Shown here: piece by piece, positions 35,852 through 43,098 of the stretch
Position numbering within the stretch: position 1 is the stretch's first letter
Layout: each line of letters opens with the position of its first letter
DNA from: a virus
IMG/VR virus record: IMGVR_UViG_3300043446_003167
Location: 1 to 45,700 of that record
Direction: 5' to 3' (one strand)
DNA: 45,700 nucleotides
The notes under the pieces: model-generated
The model's input: only the letters and a program-made list of their open reading frames with translations
The model's database searches: none
Told to the model about the DNA's origin: nothing
Position numbers and translations under genes: made by a program

Positions 35852-37726
35852 TTATCTTGTGTACTTTCCGTTTAAATAACTTGATGTAGTTACATATTGT
35901 GTTGCAGAAGAATTTTCACCAGAACTAACAACATCTTCTATAATATTTACCACACAATTTTTTACATCTAATTGCAAATACAAATCTTTAAGTCCAATAA
36001 TATCATTTGATTCTGGAATTGCTTGTACTTCAATAAGTCCATTATTTAGAATTGCAGACTTTATCTTTACAACATCAAGTCTAATTTCACCTTTAATATA
36101 ATCAATAGTTCCTGCATTATTTTTTATTATTACCGGTAAATTATTTTCCAATTTAAAGAAATTAATAAATCCTGTATTTTTATTTGTTTTTGATGGAACA
36201 TCTGACATATAAACAACATCGGACACCCCATCAATTAAAAATCCCGTAGATTTTACGGAATATCCTCCTTCTTTAGAATGTATTTTATTTCCAAAACAAA
36301 GTTCATAAGTTGCAAAAGTTTCTATTTCGGGATTCAAATCTCTTCTCATTTTAACTTTTGTTATATTAGAAGTAATTGATTTGTCACAATCATCTATAAG
36401 TCCAACTATTTTACTATATTTAAATCTACCACCAAAGCTATTAACATCTTTAGAATTTGAATAAGATGTTAAAGTATCAATTACTTTTGTTTTTGCTATT
36501 TCTGGATTACTCAATAAATTTACATTGTAGTAAACAGAAGAATCCAATTCAACATAGAGATAAGACAAATCAATAATTTCTGGTTTAATTCCGGCTATTG
36601 AATATTTTTTAATTGTATTTAATATAGTCTGTTTGGTAATTTCCGATAAAAAAGTTCCGTTTCTTGGTTTTATGGATATAAAAACTTTCCCATATTCTGG
36701 TGGATCCAATTCATCTCCACCATAAGCATTTACTGATTCAACATTTGAATAAACATATGGAATAAGTGATTTATAGTCATTAGAAGTTACAGCACGATAT
36801 TGTGAAGCATAAACTTTTGGAGAAAAATATTTAATAGAATCTATAGATTCGATCTCATCACCACTCTCAGATTTTGATTGAGTTGTCAACAAAGAAATTC
36901 CGGTTGTAACATCAAATAAATTATTGTCCTTTATTCTACCAGAAAATGTAAAGTTTGCAGCACCATTACCTGAAGATCCATTTGTAACAATATAACTCAC
37001 TTCTATTTTACTTCCATTAGATGGTTTTTTTCCTATAATATCATCGCCAAATCTTATTTCATATTTTGCATCATCTACTTCTTGAATTAAAAATAATCTT
37101 GAATCTTTTCCAACATTTAAAAGATTGTCATATGCTGAATATATTTCAGTTACAGCATTAGTAACTTTAACTCTAATTGAAGTTGTGTCAATATTAATAT
37201 TTGGTAAAACAAACCTCTGATTAGATTGAGATTGGTCTACAGTAAAAGTGGTTGTTAAATATATTCCTTCATAAATTGGCAAATTATCAAAAATAGCTAT
37301 TCCGTCACTATTAACGGGGACTGAAATATCTTCTGGAATAGAAAAAATATAATTACCATTAACTACTGCACCAAGAGCAACTTGACCGGCTAGTAATTTT
37401 ACAGTTCTAGCATCAGTTTGACTCATATCAACTGTAAAACTTACATTTGCTCTTGCAGATCTTCTAGATCTGGGCAAATATCCTATGTTTCTAGCAAGTG
37501 AAACAACATTTTCTCTCAAAGTTGCACTTTCTAAAAACATTTCATTAACTGCCATATTTGTATTATAAGCAGTTATATAACTATTATATGCTAATAAATC
37601 TATTAACACTGAAAAATTTGATCCCTCAAAATCAAAGTCTGTAAAATTTTTATTTGCACGTAAATAATCTTTGATCTGAGTTCTTAGATCACTGAAGTCT
37701 AAATTTGTAAATTGATTGAATGACAT
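35852..37726 (-). CDS. gp6: Baseplate wedge protein gp6
   Basis: This 624-aa homologue of T4 gp6 forms the wedge ring that links the six wedges around the hub. The N-terminal block TNLDFSDLRTQIKDYLRANK with FTDFDFEGSNFSVLIDLLAY and NSYITAYNTNMAVNEMFLES, followed by ATLRENVVSLARNIGYLPRS, is the classic gp6/baseplate J signature (T4: EFLDYDFEGSRLNVLCDLLA, LRSSVVQAAQDNGYLPTSK). The middle contains YEIRFGDDIIGKKPSNGSKI and SYIVTNGSSGNGAANFTF, typical of J-like wedge proteins. Length is close to T4 gp6 (660 aa), so this wedge gene is not inflated like gp7. Its ATG overlaps the gp25 stop by one base, consistent with coupled translation in one late operon. Confidence 0.95.
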   Translation of the reverse strand: MSFNQFTNLDFSDLRTQIKDYLRANKNFTDFDFEGSNFSVLIDLLAYNSYITAYNTNMAVNEMFLESATLRENVVSLARNIGYLPRSRRSARANVSFTVDMSQTDARTVKLLAGQVALGAVVNGNYIFSIPEDISVPVNSDGIAIFDNLPIYEGIYLTTTFTVDQSQSNQRFVLPNINIDTTSIRVKVTNAVTEIYSAYDNLLNVGKDSRLFLIQEVDDAKYEIRFGDDIIGKKPSNGSKIEVSYIVTNGSSGNGAANFTFSGRIKDNNLFDVTTGISLLTTQSKSESGDEIESIDSIKYFSPKVYASQYRAVTSNDYKSLIPYVYSNVESVNAYGGDELDPPEYGKVFISIKPRNGTFLSEITKQTILNTIKKYSIAGIKPEIIDLSYLYVELDSSVYYNVNLLSNPEIAKTKVIDTLTSYSNSKDVNSFGGRFKYSKIVGLIDDCDKSITSNITKVKMRRDLNPEIETFATYELCFGNKIHSKEGGYSVKSTGFLIDGVSDVVYMSDVPSKTNKNTGFINFFKLENNLPVIIKNNAGTIDYIKGEIRLDVVKIKSAILNNGLIEVQAIPESNDIIGLKDLYLQLDVKNCVVNIIEDVVSSGENSSATQYVTTSSYLNGKYTR

Positions 37727-38124
37727 TAGACTCTAGTAGGTTGCAGTACAAACTCTATTGTTTGAGTTGGAAAAGGTAATCCGAGTATATCATATGCAAT
37801 TCTAACATTAATTTCATTGGACTCTGGTGGATATGTCACTAAAATAGAAGTTAAAGAAATTCTTGTTTCAAAATTTTTTAAAAGAGTCCTAATATCCAAC
37901 TCAAGAGAATAAGCTAACTCTGGAGTTTGCAATTCAAACATAGAATTTTCAACTTTAGATCCTAACAAAGAATTAAAAAATCTTTCGCCCACTCTAGTCC
38001 TAACCAAATTAATAACAGATTTTTTAATAGCATCAGCATCATTAATTGTTAGAATATCATTAGTTACAGGATTTCTCACAAATGATAAACTAATATCTTT
38101 AAATTTGCGAGAAATCCTAGTCAT
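37726..38124 (-). CDS. gp25: Baseplate wedge protein gp25
   Basis: This 132-aa protein has the same length as T4 gp25, the small wedge subunit at the inner baseplate that starts sheath polymerisation (gpW/gp25 family). Visible features are DADAIKKSVINLVRTRVGER, FFNSLLGSKVENSMFELQTP, LDIRTLLKNFETRISL and a C-terminal strand (PFPTQTIEFVLQP). NFETR sits where the family has its EPR-type motif. It is the first gene of the wedge operon, behind a late promoter box, and overlaps gp6 by one base. Gene 25 directly before gene 6 is the usual cyanophage order but differs from T4. Confidence 0.94.
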   Translation of the reverse strand: MTRISRKFKDISLSFVRNPVTNDILTINDADAIKKSVINLVRTRVGERFFNSLLGSKVENSMFELQTPELAYSLELDIRTLLKNFETRISLTSILVTYPPESNEINVRIAYDILGLPFPTQTIEFVLQPTRV

Positions 38125-38139
38125 TACTCAAACTAAGGT

Positions 38140-38147
38140 TATTTATT
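38140..38147 (-). promoter_or_regulatory. Late promoter AATAAATA before gp25
   Basis: The minus strand reads AATAAATAACC 16 bases upstream of the gp25 ATG, in a 40-bp intergenic gap. It would start the long wedge transcript through gp6 and gp7. Confidence 0.62.
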
Positions 38148-38164
38148 AATATGTATAAGACCTT

Positions 38165-38404
38165 TTACCATTTTTTACCATAGGTTGGTTCAGTTCCATA
38201 TGACCAATCATCGTAATCTTCATCATTACGAATTTTTTCGTGAAGATCTGTTTGCCTCTTCAAGTCATGTTTAGGTGCAATGTCATGCATGACTTCTTGA
38301 ATGATCCTTGTAGACGGTGTGGCACCATAATCTGTGATCAATTTGGATGTGCCCCACATCTGTCTCATATAATCTGCATTGCGATCCACTGGTAAATTTG
38401 ACAT
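38165..38404 (-). CDS. Conserved hypothetical small protein
   Basis: This 79-aa protein starts MSNLPVDRNADYMRQMWGTS and continues KLITDYGATPSTRIIQEVMH with many charged residues (HDLKRQTDLHEKIRNDEDYD) and an aromatic end (DWSYGTEPTYGKKW). I chose the ATG at 38404, which has AGGAG at ideal spacing, over an ATG at 38470 that lacks a ribosome site. No family is recognised with certainty. It is encoded just before the wedge operon, so a minor virion or assembly role is possible. The AGGAG is partly inside a small hairpin, which could influence translation. Confidence 0.75.
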   Translation of the reverse strand: MSNLPVDRNADYMRQMWGTSKLITDYGATPSTRIIQEVMHDIAPKHDLKRQTDLHEKIRNDEDYDDWSYGTEPTYGKKW

Positions 38405-38413
38405 TTTTAGCTC

Positions 38414-38468
38414 CTGATTGTAAAAATCAGAACTTTTTACGGGGTTGCTATCCCGAAATGTCAGCAAC
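38414..38468 (-). promoter_or_regulatory. Two small hairpins in the leader of the 79-aa gene
   Basis: On the minus strand GTTGCT (38463-38468) pairs with AGCAAC (38444-38449), and CTGAT (38426-38430) pairs with ATCAG (38414-38418). The second hairpin takes in two bases of the AGGAG ribosome site (38411-38415). Neither is followed by a clear T-run. They may protect or process mRNA, or tune translation of the 79-aa gene. Confidence 0.4.
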
Positions 38469-38479
38469 ATTTATTTTTA

Positions 38480-38944
38480 TCAATCTTCTGTAAGTTTTTC
38501 TAAGAGTTCTATGTCATCTCCAAGAATTTCTTTTAAATATTCTTCAGACCAGTAAGTATAGTTTTCAGTTTCCATCAATTTTTTACGAATTTTACTTAAT
38601 TTTTTCTTTGATTGACACAAAATTAAGTTATATTTTTGATTATTTGTTTGTATTCCGTTTATAGGGATGTCTTTAGAAGATAAATCTTTAAAAAATTTGT
38701 AATATTGAAACTTTTCATTGTAATGTGAGACCCATTTTTGTATTTGATTAGGCCTCCAAAACTCTTCAATAATAAAAATGATGACATCATATCCTGGTTC
38801 AGGTACAATGTCATCAATGGTAGTTTCTACAATTAAAGTTTTTGAAGTTGAAGCATAAGGGCAGACCGCAAATCCACCCAATTCAAGTCTATTTTTAGAT
38901 ACTTCTTGTATCCATTTACGAATATATGCTTCTTTTTCGGACAT
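38480..38944 (-). CDS. Hypothetical protein with conserved N-terminal NRLELGGFAVCPYA
   Basis: This 154-aa protein starts with a helix (SEKEAYIRKWIQEVSKNRLE) leading into LGGFAVCPYA, then TLIVETTIDDIVPEPGYDVI with IFIIEEFWRP, and ends in a Lys/Glu-rich part with SKKKLSKIRKKLMETENYTY. The CPYA cysteine in a loop after a helix resembles a motif in some small uncharacterised bacterial and phage proteins (N-x-L-x-x-x-x-x-CP[FY]A), but I cannot assign a named family. It lies 3 bases past the stop of the 46-aa gene, so they form one unit. Function unknown. Confidence 0.75.
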   Translation of the reverse strand: MSEKEAYIRKWIQEVSKNRLELGGFAVCPYASTSKTLIVETTIDDIVPEPGYDVIIFIIEEFWRPNQIQKWVSHYNEKFQYYKFFKDLSSKDIPINGIQTNNQKYNLILCQSKKKLSKIRKKLMETENYTYWSEEYLKEILGDDIELLEKLTED

Positions 38945-38947
38945 AAA

Positions 38948-39088
38948 TCACCCAGCAGCTAAAGGAGATGCAGGATTTGAACCGGGAACACCAAGCTCAA
39001 CAGGAGGTTGAGCAGTGTCGTAAGAAAATACTTGAGGCTCAGAAGTAGGAGTTTCTTCTACAGGAGGTGTTAAAGTTTCTTCTTCCAT
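38948..39088 (-). CDS. Tiny acidic Pro/Glu-rich protein
   Basis: This 46-aa frame (MEEETLTPPVEETPTSEPQV, FSYDTAQPPVELGVPGSNPA, SPLAAG) ends 3 bases before the next gene and starts about 30 bases after a CTAAATA late box. Proline and glutamate are unusually frequent, so it is probably disordered. The end SNPASPLAAG reads like a natural C-terminus. The gene is supported by tight spacing and promoter position, not by a family match. A linker or chaperone-like structural role is possible but unproven. Confidence 0.6.
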   Translation of the reverse strand: MEEETLTPPVEETPTSEPQVFSYDTAQPPVELGVPGSNPASPLAAG

Positions 39089-39116
39089 AATTGATAAAAT
39101 TTTTATACAACTGTTG

Positions 39117-39123
39117 TATTTAG
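39117..39123 (-). promoter_or_regulatory. Late promoter box CTAAATA
   Basis: The minus strand reads CTAAATACAAC in the 42-bp gap before the 46-aa gene and after the stop at 39131. It matches the NTAAATA late pattern. A short palindrome (ACAACAGTTGT) follows immediately downstream, within the transcript leader. Confidence 0.5.
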
Positions 39124-39130
39124 AATTAAA

Positions 39131-39241
39131 TTACTTAGACTTTTTTCCTTTGTTAGCTTTCGCTTGTGTATGATATCCCTTGAATCTTTTATCTTGTCTG
39201 CAAAGATTGCCTTCTCTTACTGTTCTTTGAGTTTTACTCAT
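39131..39241 (-). CDS. Tiny basic protein (36 aa)
   Basis: This frame encodes MSKTQRTVREGNLCRQDKRF and KGYHTQAKANKGKKSK, strongly basic with a lysine-rich tail. Its ATG overlaps the stop of the 50-aa basic protein by three bases, as expected for coupled genes. It may bind nucleic acid, judging from charge alone. No family recognised. Confidence 0.6.
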   Translation of the reverse strand: MSKTQRTVREGNLCRQDKRFKGYHTQAKANKGKKSK

Positions 39242-39390
39242 TTTCCTTGTCCTCTATATGGTTTACGAGCGTTATTTCGACTCGTTGAAGCATACTTAGT
39301 ACCATTTCCCTTTCCTTGACGAGTCAATTTTGGTTTTCCGGGAATATAACCAATACTTTTATTTAATCCACCTTTTGCTTTTACTGCCAT
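39238..39390 (-). CDS. Small basic protein with GKPKLTRQGxG motif (50 aa)
   Basis: This frame encodes MAVKAKGGLNKSIGYIPGKP, KLTRQGKGNGTKYASTSRNN and ARKPYRGQGK. It is very basic (many Lys/Arg) and glycine-rich with no acidic residue, so it probably contacts nucleic acid or an acidic surface. The ATG has GAGG 9 bases upstream. It is the first of a pair of overlapping tiny basic genes. I have the impression that short proteins with a GKPKxTRQGxGxxxKxxxxSRNxARKxYRGQG layout recur in T4-like phages, but I cannot name the function. Confidence 0.7.
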   Translation of the reverse strand: MAVKAKGGLNKSIGYIPGKPKLTRQGKGNGTKYASTSRNNARKPYRGQGK

Positions 39391-39483
39391 TTTTCTAATA
39401 CCTCACATATGGTTTATTTTGCGCGCCGAAATTGATTTTCAAACGCGCCGAACATCAGTTTCTAGGAGTTGTAAGACTCAATA

Positions 39484-40239
39484 TCAGATAATACGAGTCT
39501 TTTCATGTCCTACGCGAATCTTAGGATCACACCAGATCTCAAAACCGGCTTCTTTTGCGTCAAGACAGAACGATACATCTTCACCGCACATATCTTGAAC
39601 TTCTCCAGAATCGAAGACTTGCATCTTAGGAGCAAACCAGGGGTACTCCAGAGACTCAAAGACACCCTTCTTGATCAGAACCCAACCAAAACCAGTATAG
39701 TCCACAGTAAACGGTTTACGACGCTTCTGCATGGTCTCACCAGTCTCATGATTCATGACTCCACCATTATTCTTAAAGTCATCTTCTTCAAGCCAATGAG
39801 CGACAGAAGTGGTATGACCATCTTCAGTCATATACCAACCAGCAGCAATGTCTCTATCCATTTGTACTAGACGATAGAATTTTTCGGTATCAAAGACAAT
39901 ATCATTATCAATCCAGAGTTGGTAATCATACTGCAATTTACCATCCCAAGGTACTTGTTTTGGTCCACGCAAAACATTTGCACCAAGACACTTGCATCGT
40001 GCAAAGTTTACCATTGAACTATAATCTTGAGAGATTTGAATACTTGCACCCGCCTGAACTAAATCAAAGCAAAGTTGTACAAATGACTTCAAGAACAAGT
40101 AGGAACAACCTCTACCAGGAAGACAAAATACGATAGATTTGCCGCGAATCATTTCTCTCGCAACATTAATATCAAAATCATCCTCACTCTTTTTTGAAGG
40201 AGTTGGAGCGTTAGCTTTAATTGTAAATCCTTTAGACAT
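39484..40239 (-). CDS. GT-A-like glycosyltransferase
   Basis: This 251-aa protein is a probable glycosyltransferase of the GT-A (GT2-like) fold. Features: a first strand and loop SIVFCLPGRGCSYLFLKSFV (about 35-54), DYQLWIDNDIVFDTEKFYRL with a DND motif at 111-113 as the expected metal/nucleotide-sugar site, FTVDYTGFGWVLIKKGVFES (about 178-197), and GEDVSFCLDAKEAGFEIWCD followed by PKIRVGH near the C-terminus, the acceptor-side GEDxxFC signature. The sugar and acceptor are unknown. It is cotranscribed behind a CTAAATA late box, close to an acyltransferase and a 2OG-like protein, so it may help modify a virion or host glycan. No signal or membrane segment. Confidence 0.8.
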   Translation of the reverse strand: MSKGFTIKANAPTPSKKSEDDFDINVAREMIRGKSIVFCLPGRGCSYLFLKSFVQLCFDLVQAGASIQISQDYSSMVNFARCKCLGANVLRGPKQVPWDGKLQYDYQLWIDNDIVFDTEKFYRLVQMDRDIAAGWYMTEDGHTTSVAHWLEEDDFKNNGGVMNHETGETMQKRRKPFTVDYTGFGWVLIKKGVFESLEYPWFAPKMQVFDSGEVQDMCGEDVSFCLDAKEAGFEIWCDPKIRVGHEKTRII

Positions 40240-40302
40240 AAAATTAGAATTGCAACATTAACATTCTACCACCACAAGTCAATTTATGCAATGGTGTTGA
40301 TT

Positions 40303-40309
40303 TATTTAG
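40303..40309 (-). promoter_or_regulatory. Late promoter box CTAAATA before glycosyltransferase gene
   Basis: The minus strand reads CTAAATAAATC 64 bases upstream of the glycosyltransferase ATG and just past the stop of the 49-aa gene. It matches the late NTAAATA pattern. The gap 40240-40302 holds nothing else I can support. Confidence 0.5.
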
Positions 40310-40316
40310 AAGAGAA

Positions 40317-40466
40317 TCAAATGCATTCTTCTTCAACTTTAGCCAGTAAATCCTCAATTTCATTTTTCAAAGACTCATTAATAACAAGAATTTTATCAGT
40401 GTCCAATCGATGTTGAATACAATCAATCAGTAGATCTTTTTCTTGATAATTTAACTTAAGTTCCAT
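40317..40466 (-). CDS. Small helical protein (49 aa)
   Basis: The frame encodes MELKLNYQEKDLLIDCIQHR, LDTDKILVINESLKNEIEDL and LAKVEEECI. It reads as two amphipathic helices joined by a short linker, a layout common in small cyanophage proteins of unknown function (a YxxxxLLIDCIQHRL-type first helix). A late promoter for the next gene lies directly after its stop. The ribosome site is weak (AAAGAT). Support comes from coherent helix patterning and gene spacing. Confidence 0.65.
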   Translation of the reverse strand: MELKLNYQEKDLLIDCIQHRLDTDKILVINESLKNEIEDLLAKVEEECI

Positions 40467-40508
40467 ATATCTTTTGTGTTCATTTCAAACATTATATATG
40501 ATTTTTAA

Positions 40509-41111
40509 TTATTCGCCAACATATCTTGCAATGGATCCAACATATCTGCCAGGTTTAATAATATTTTTTGTTACATTACTGAATGCACCTACGGTTACAT
40601 GATCAGTTATCGACACATTATTAATTATAGATGATTTGAAGTTTAATGTACAGTATTTTCCTATCGTTGTTCGTCCTGCAATTAAACTTCCACCATGAAT
40701 TACAGAACCTCTACCAATTTTTCCATGATGAGGGAGTAAACAATAACATTCTATCCAACAATGATCTTCAACTTCAGAGTGATATGTTATTGTACTGAAT
40801 GCTCCTACAAAAACTCCTTTACCAATTTTAACAACATTATCAAAAACAACACAAGAATCATGTACATAAGTCACACAATCTAAGTCCAATTGATCGATTT
40901 CTTCACAGACTATTTTCCTCAGATTCATATCTAAAGTAAATCCAACAAAATATTGATAATCGGATTTATTCTTTAGACCTAAAAAAGTTTCCGGAGTAAT
41001 AATTTCAATTTGATTTTTACTTTCCAATGAAAACCAATGAAAAGCACCATCAGTTAATGATGATTCTGTGTAACCAATGATTTTAATTGGTTTATCATTT
41101 TCTATAATCAT
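40509..41111 (-). CDS. Hexapeptide-repeat sugar acyltransferase (NeuD/PglD-like)
   Basis: This 200-aa protein looks like a left-handed beta-helix acetyltransferase that adds an acyl group to an amino sugar. From about residue 83 the chain has hexapeptide turns (VVFDNVVKIGKGVFVGAFST, HGKIGRGSVIHGGSLIAGRT, TIGKYCTLNFKSSIINNVSI, TDHVTVGAFSNVTKNIIKPG). The N-terminal part has an IIGYTESSL nucleotide-fold-like start, as in PglD/NeuD. The histidines in DHCWIECYCLLPHHGKIG are candidates for catalysis. It overlaps the 387-aa gene by four bases (ATGA), so the two are translationally coupled. The substrate is unknown; context suggests virion or host surface glycan work. Confidence 0.85.
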   Translation of the reverse strand: MIIENDKPIKIIGYTESSLTDGAFHWFSLESKNQIEIITPETFLGLKNKSDYQYFVGFTLDMNLRKIVCEEIDQLDLDCVTYVHDSCVVFDNVVKIGKGVFVGAFSTITYHSEVEDHCWIECYCLLPHHGKIGRGSVIHGGSLIAGRTTIGKYCTLNFKSSIINNVSITDHVTVGAFSNVTKNIIKPGRYVGSIARYVGE

Positions 41112-42271
41112 TCTTTAAAAGAAACTCCAAAATGTCTAAGAGATTGTTTAATTTTTTGATGATTAAAAGTTCTTTGAAAATTTTTATCAAAAAACATTGC
41201 ATCTAATTTTTCACAATTATTATCAAATCTTTTTTTGTTATCAGACCACAATTCTTTTATATTTGTAGATCCATCTAATAATTTTTCATTATTATTAATT
41301 GCAGTTGCCATTCGTTCAAAATGATCTTCAACTTCATCATAACTATGATCAATTATATCATCAAATAAATCCAAATCAAACAATTTTTTTAATTCTCTGA
41401 CTACTCCAACTCCATTAATATAAATTGGAAAATTTTTACCATAAACAGATTGCCACTCTTTTTCACTTAATACAGGAGTATTTTCAAAAAACATCGTTCC
41501 AGTTATAATTTCAACAGCAACATTTTCATAACAAGATACTAAAACTTCATGATAATTATCAACTATTTTATAGTATGGAGTTGTTCTATCAAAAGGAGGA
41601 ATATCTAATAAATTAAAATCCTTTGATTTAAGTCTTGCATATCCTTTAGCTATATCACCTTTTAATTTGTAATCTGTAATTTTAGATATGTTTTTATAAC
41701 CATCAAATTTTACAACAGGTGGACAACTAATGTCAAAAGTAAAATCACCGTTATGATAATAATCTTTAGATAACAAATAACATATTGTTGCAATTCGATG
41801 CAACTTCGTATCTCCATTAAATGTTACCCATCGATTTGTAATTTCTTTCTTTTTACAAGACTTATACTTATCAGTTAAATTTGTGGGCATAATTGTATCC
41901 AAATATAAATTTGGAATCACAATGCCTCGTAAATTCAAATCTCTTTGAAGATTTAAATGAGGATTATAAATGATAAAATTTTGTTCTGGATGCTTCGCGC
42001 AAAATTCAACCAAACCTTCAATATCAGTATTATCCTTTCTATCAATAATAGTATCAATAATATTTAAAATTACTGTTTTACTTTGAAAATTTATTTTATT
42101 TAAATCTTCAAAATTTGTTCCCAAATCATGTCCATTTGCATGATGATATGGACAAAAAACTAATTGATAACATTCGATATCTTCTTCAATTTTATATGTA
42201 TCAAAAAAAGTTTCAAAAGTATCGTTGAAAGGAGCAGCAAATGTATTTGCTGATAGGGTTTTTATTTCCAT
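41108..42271 (-). CDS. Large cyanophage protein, possible glycan-related
   Basis: This 387-aa protein has no certain family. Its C-terminal half reads VEIITGTMFFENTPVLSEKE, then WQSVYGKNFPIYINGVGVVR, ELKKLFDLDLFDDIIDHSYD and EVEDHFERMATAINN. I associate this E-T/G-x-FF-x-x-x-x-x-LSEK(E/T)-W...P-x-x-x-x-G...L-x-x-LG/FD-x-x-F layout with phage and bacterial proteins that sit beside glycosyltransferase genes. The N-terminal half has VFCPYHHANGHDLGTNFEDL and two segments that look like Rossmann strands (TVILNIIDTII, NFIIYNP). It may be a glycosyltransferase-like enzyme, but no DxD motif is clear. It is coupled by ATGA to the acyltransferase gene and lies 5 bases after the 2OG-like gene. Confidence 0.7.
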   Translation of the reverse strand: MEIKTLSANTFAAPFNDTFETFFDTYKIEEDIECYQLVFCPYHHANGHDLGTNFEDLNKINFQSKTVILNIIDTIIDRKDNTDIEGLVEFCAKHPEQNFIIYNPHLNLQRDLNLRGIVIPNLYLDTIMPTNLTDKYKSCKKKEITNRWVTFNGDTKLHRIATICYLLSKDYYHNGDFTFDISCPPVVKFDGYKNISKITDYKLKGDIAKGYARLKSKDFNLLDIPPFDRTTPYYKIVDNYHEVLVSCYENVAVEIITGTMFFENTPVLSEKEWQSVYGKNFPIYINGVGVVRELKKLFDLDLFDDIIDHSYDEVEDHFERMATAINNNEKLLDGSTNIKELWSDNKKRFDNNCEKLDAMFFDKNFQRTFNHQKIKQSLRHFGVSFKE

Positions 42272-42276
42272 TTTAA

Positions 42277-42864
42277 TTAAAAATGTTTTTGGTAGACTTC
42301 TTCTTCATTTGATAATCTCATGGTAAGTAAAATTCTAGGAAGTTTATCATTTATAATTTCAACTCCATGAATCTCTTTTACATTATTTAATGTTGGAACA
42401 TCCAAAATATATCTATCAACTTCATGTATATCATTGCGATCATAAACATGACCATTCACTCCAGATTTGTATGAGTGTGCCTCAGACATCACTCTTTCAT
42501 TATTTTTTTCATAAAAGACTGTTGCTGCACTTGTTTCATTAAGAATAGGCCAATGCAGTCGAATTCTTCTTTTTATCGAATTATCTCCATCTGTATGTAT
42601 TGGAATGTTGTCCGCTCCATCGATATACACAAACGCCATATAAATGACTTCACTGTTAAGTTGTCTCCGAATACATTCAAATAATTCTGGAATATCTTGT
42701 TTAAATTTTGTGAGATCTTCGTCAGATACAAAGTTAAAAGAAACTCTCTCAGAAAATTTTTTTTCGGACTCATTCACATCCGTTGTTACAAAATCAACAA
42801 TATATGAAACTATCTTATCTTGTATTTCTTTAAAATTATCAATCTCAAGTTTCTTATAATACAT
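42277..42864 (-). CDS. Putative 2OG-Fe(II) dioxygenase-like protein
   Basis: This 195-aa protein has a plausible double-stranded beta-helix metal site: HTD at residues 90-92 (NIPIHTDGD), a distal histidine H166 (VKEIHGVEI) and R177 (LPRILLTMR), eleven residues after it, as the 2-oxoglutarate-binding arginine. RIRLHWPILNE and ATVFYEKN fit core strands. This H-x-D...H...R order and spacing is what 2OG-Fe(II) oxygenases use; I rely on spacing rather than on family similarity. Cyanophages often carry such enzymes. The acceptor could be a sugar, lipid or protein in the neighbouring modification cassette. It is first in the unit after a CATAAATA late promoter. Confidence 0.6.
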   Translation of the reverse strand: MYYKKLEIDNFKEIQDKIVSYIVDFVTTDVNESEKKFSERVSFNFVSDEDLTKFKQDIPELFECIRRQLNSEVIYMAFVYIDGADNIPIHTDGDNSIKRRIRLHWPILNETSAATVFYEKNNERVMSEAHSYKSGVNGHVYDRNDIHEVDRYILDVPTLNNVKEIHGVEIINDKLPRILLTMRLSNEEEVYQKHF

Positions 42865-42883
42865 TTCAATGAACTTAAAAAAG

Positions 42884-42891
42884 TATTTATG
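42884..42891 (-). promoter_or_regulatory. Late promoter CATAAATA
   Basis: The minus strand reads CATAAATACTT 20 bases upstream of the 2OG-like gene. The same string occurs upstream of the 110-aa virion gene at 13345. It would drive the AT-rich modification cassette. Confidence 0.62.
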
Positions 42892-42945
42892 GCCACCAAA
42901 AAAATTTTTGATTGTTGATGGCTTTTCGAGCGCTTTTTGGGGTCG

Positions 42946-43098
42946 TTATAGATTAGGGTAGTTTAGCGTTTTTAAAACGGGGGCCACCGCGCCCCGCGCT
43001 AACACAAACGGCCCGCCAAACAACTGCTCAAACTGGCATAAATCTCTGACCCTCCGCCGCTCTTCGTGTTCGTATTCGTGTCCCCTCCAAGTGTTCAT
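42946..43098 (-). CDS. Doubtful small ORF (50 aa)
   Basis: A frame encodes MNTWRGHEYEHEERRRVRDL, CQFEQLFGGPFVLARGAVAP and VLKTLNYPNL. The CQFEQLFGG stretch looks protein-like. However, the last third is cut through by a GC-rich hairpin with a short T-run (42974-42995) that would end transcription before the stop, and the start has only 3 bases between GAGG and ATG. I keep it because the rest of this stretch is otherwise empty. It may be a gene remnant. Confidence 0.25.
   Translation of the reverse strand: MNTWRGHEYEHEERRRVRDLCQFEQLFGGPFVLARGAVAPVLKTLNYPNL
42974..42995 (-). terminator. GC-rich hairpin terminator (possible)
   Basis: On the minus strand GGGGC pairs with GCCCC around a GCGGTG loop, followed after CCG by TTTT. 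It may end transcription of the 81-aa gene upstream. The T-run is short, so efficiency is uncertain. It also lies close to the point where base composition falls sharply going into the late region. Confidence 0.45.

Noticed and set aside
38405-38470. Longer start for the 79-aa gene
   Set aside because: No ribosome site precedes the ATG at 38470, while AGGAG precedes the internal ATG at 38404.
39391-39483. Possible terminator after the glycosyltransferase gene
   Set aside because: The region has two direct copies of TTCGGCGCG and a small GAGT/ACTC stem, but no inverted GC stem followed by a T-run.
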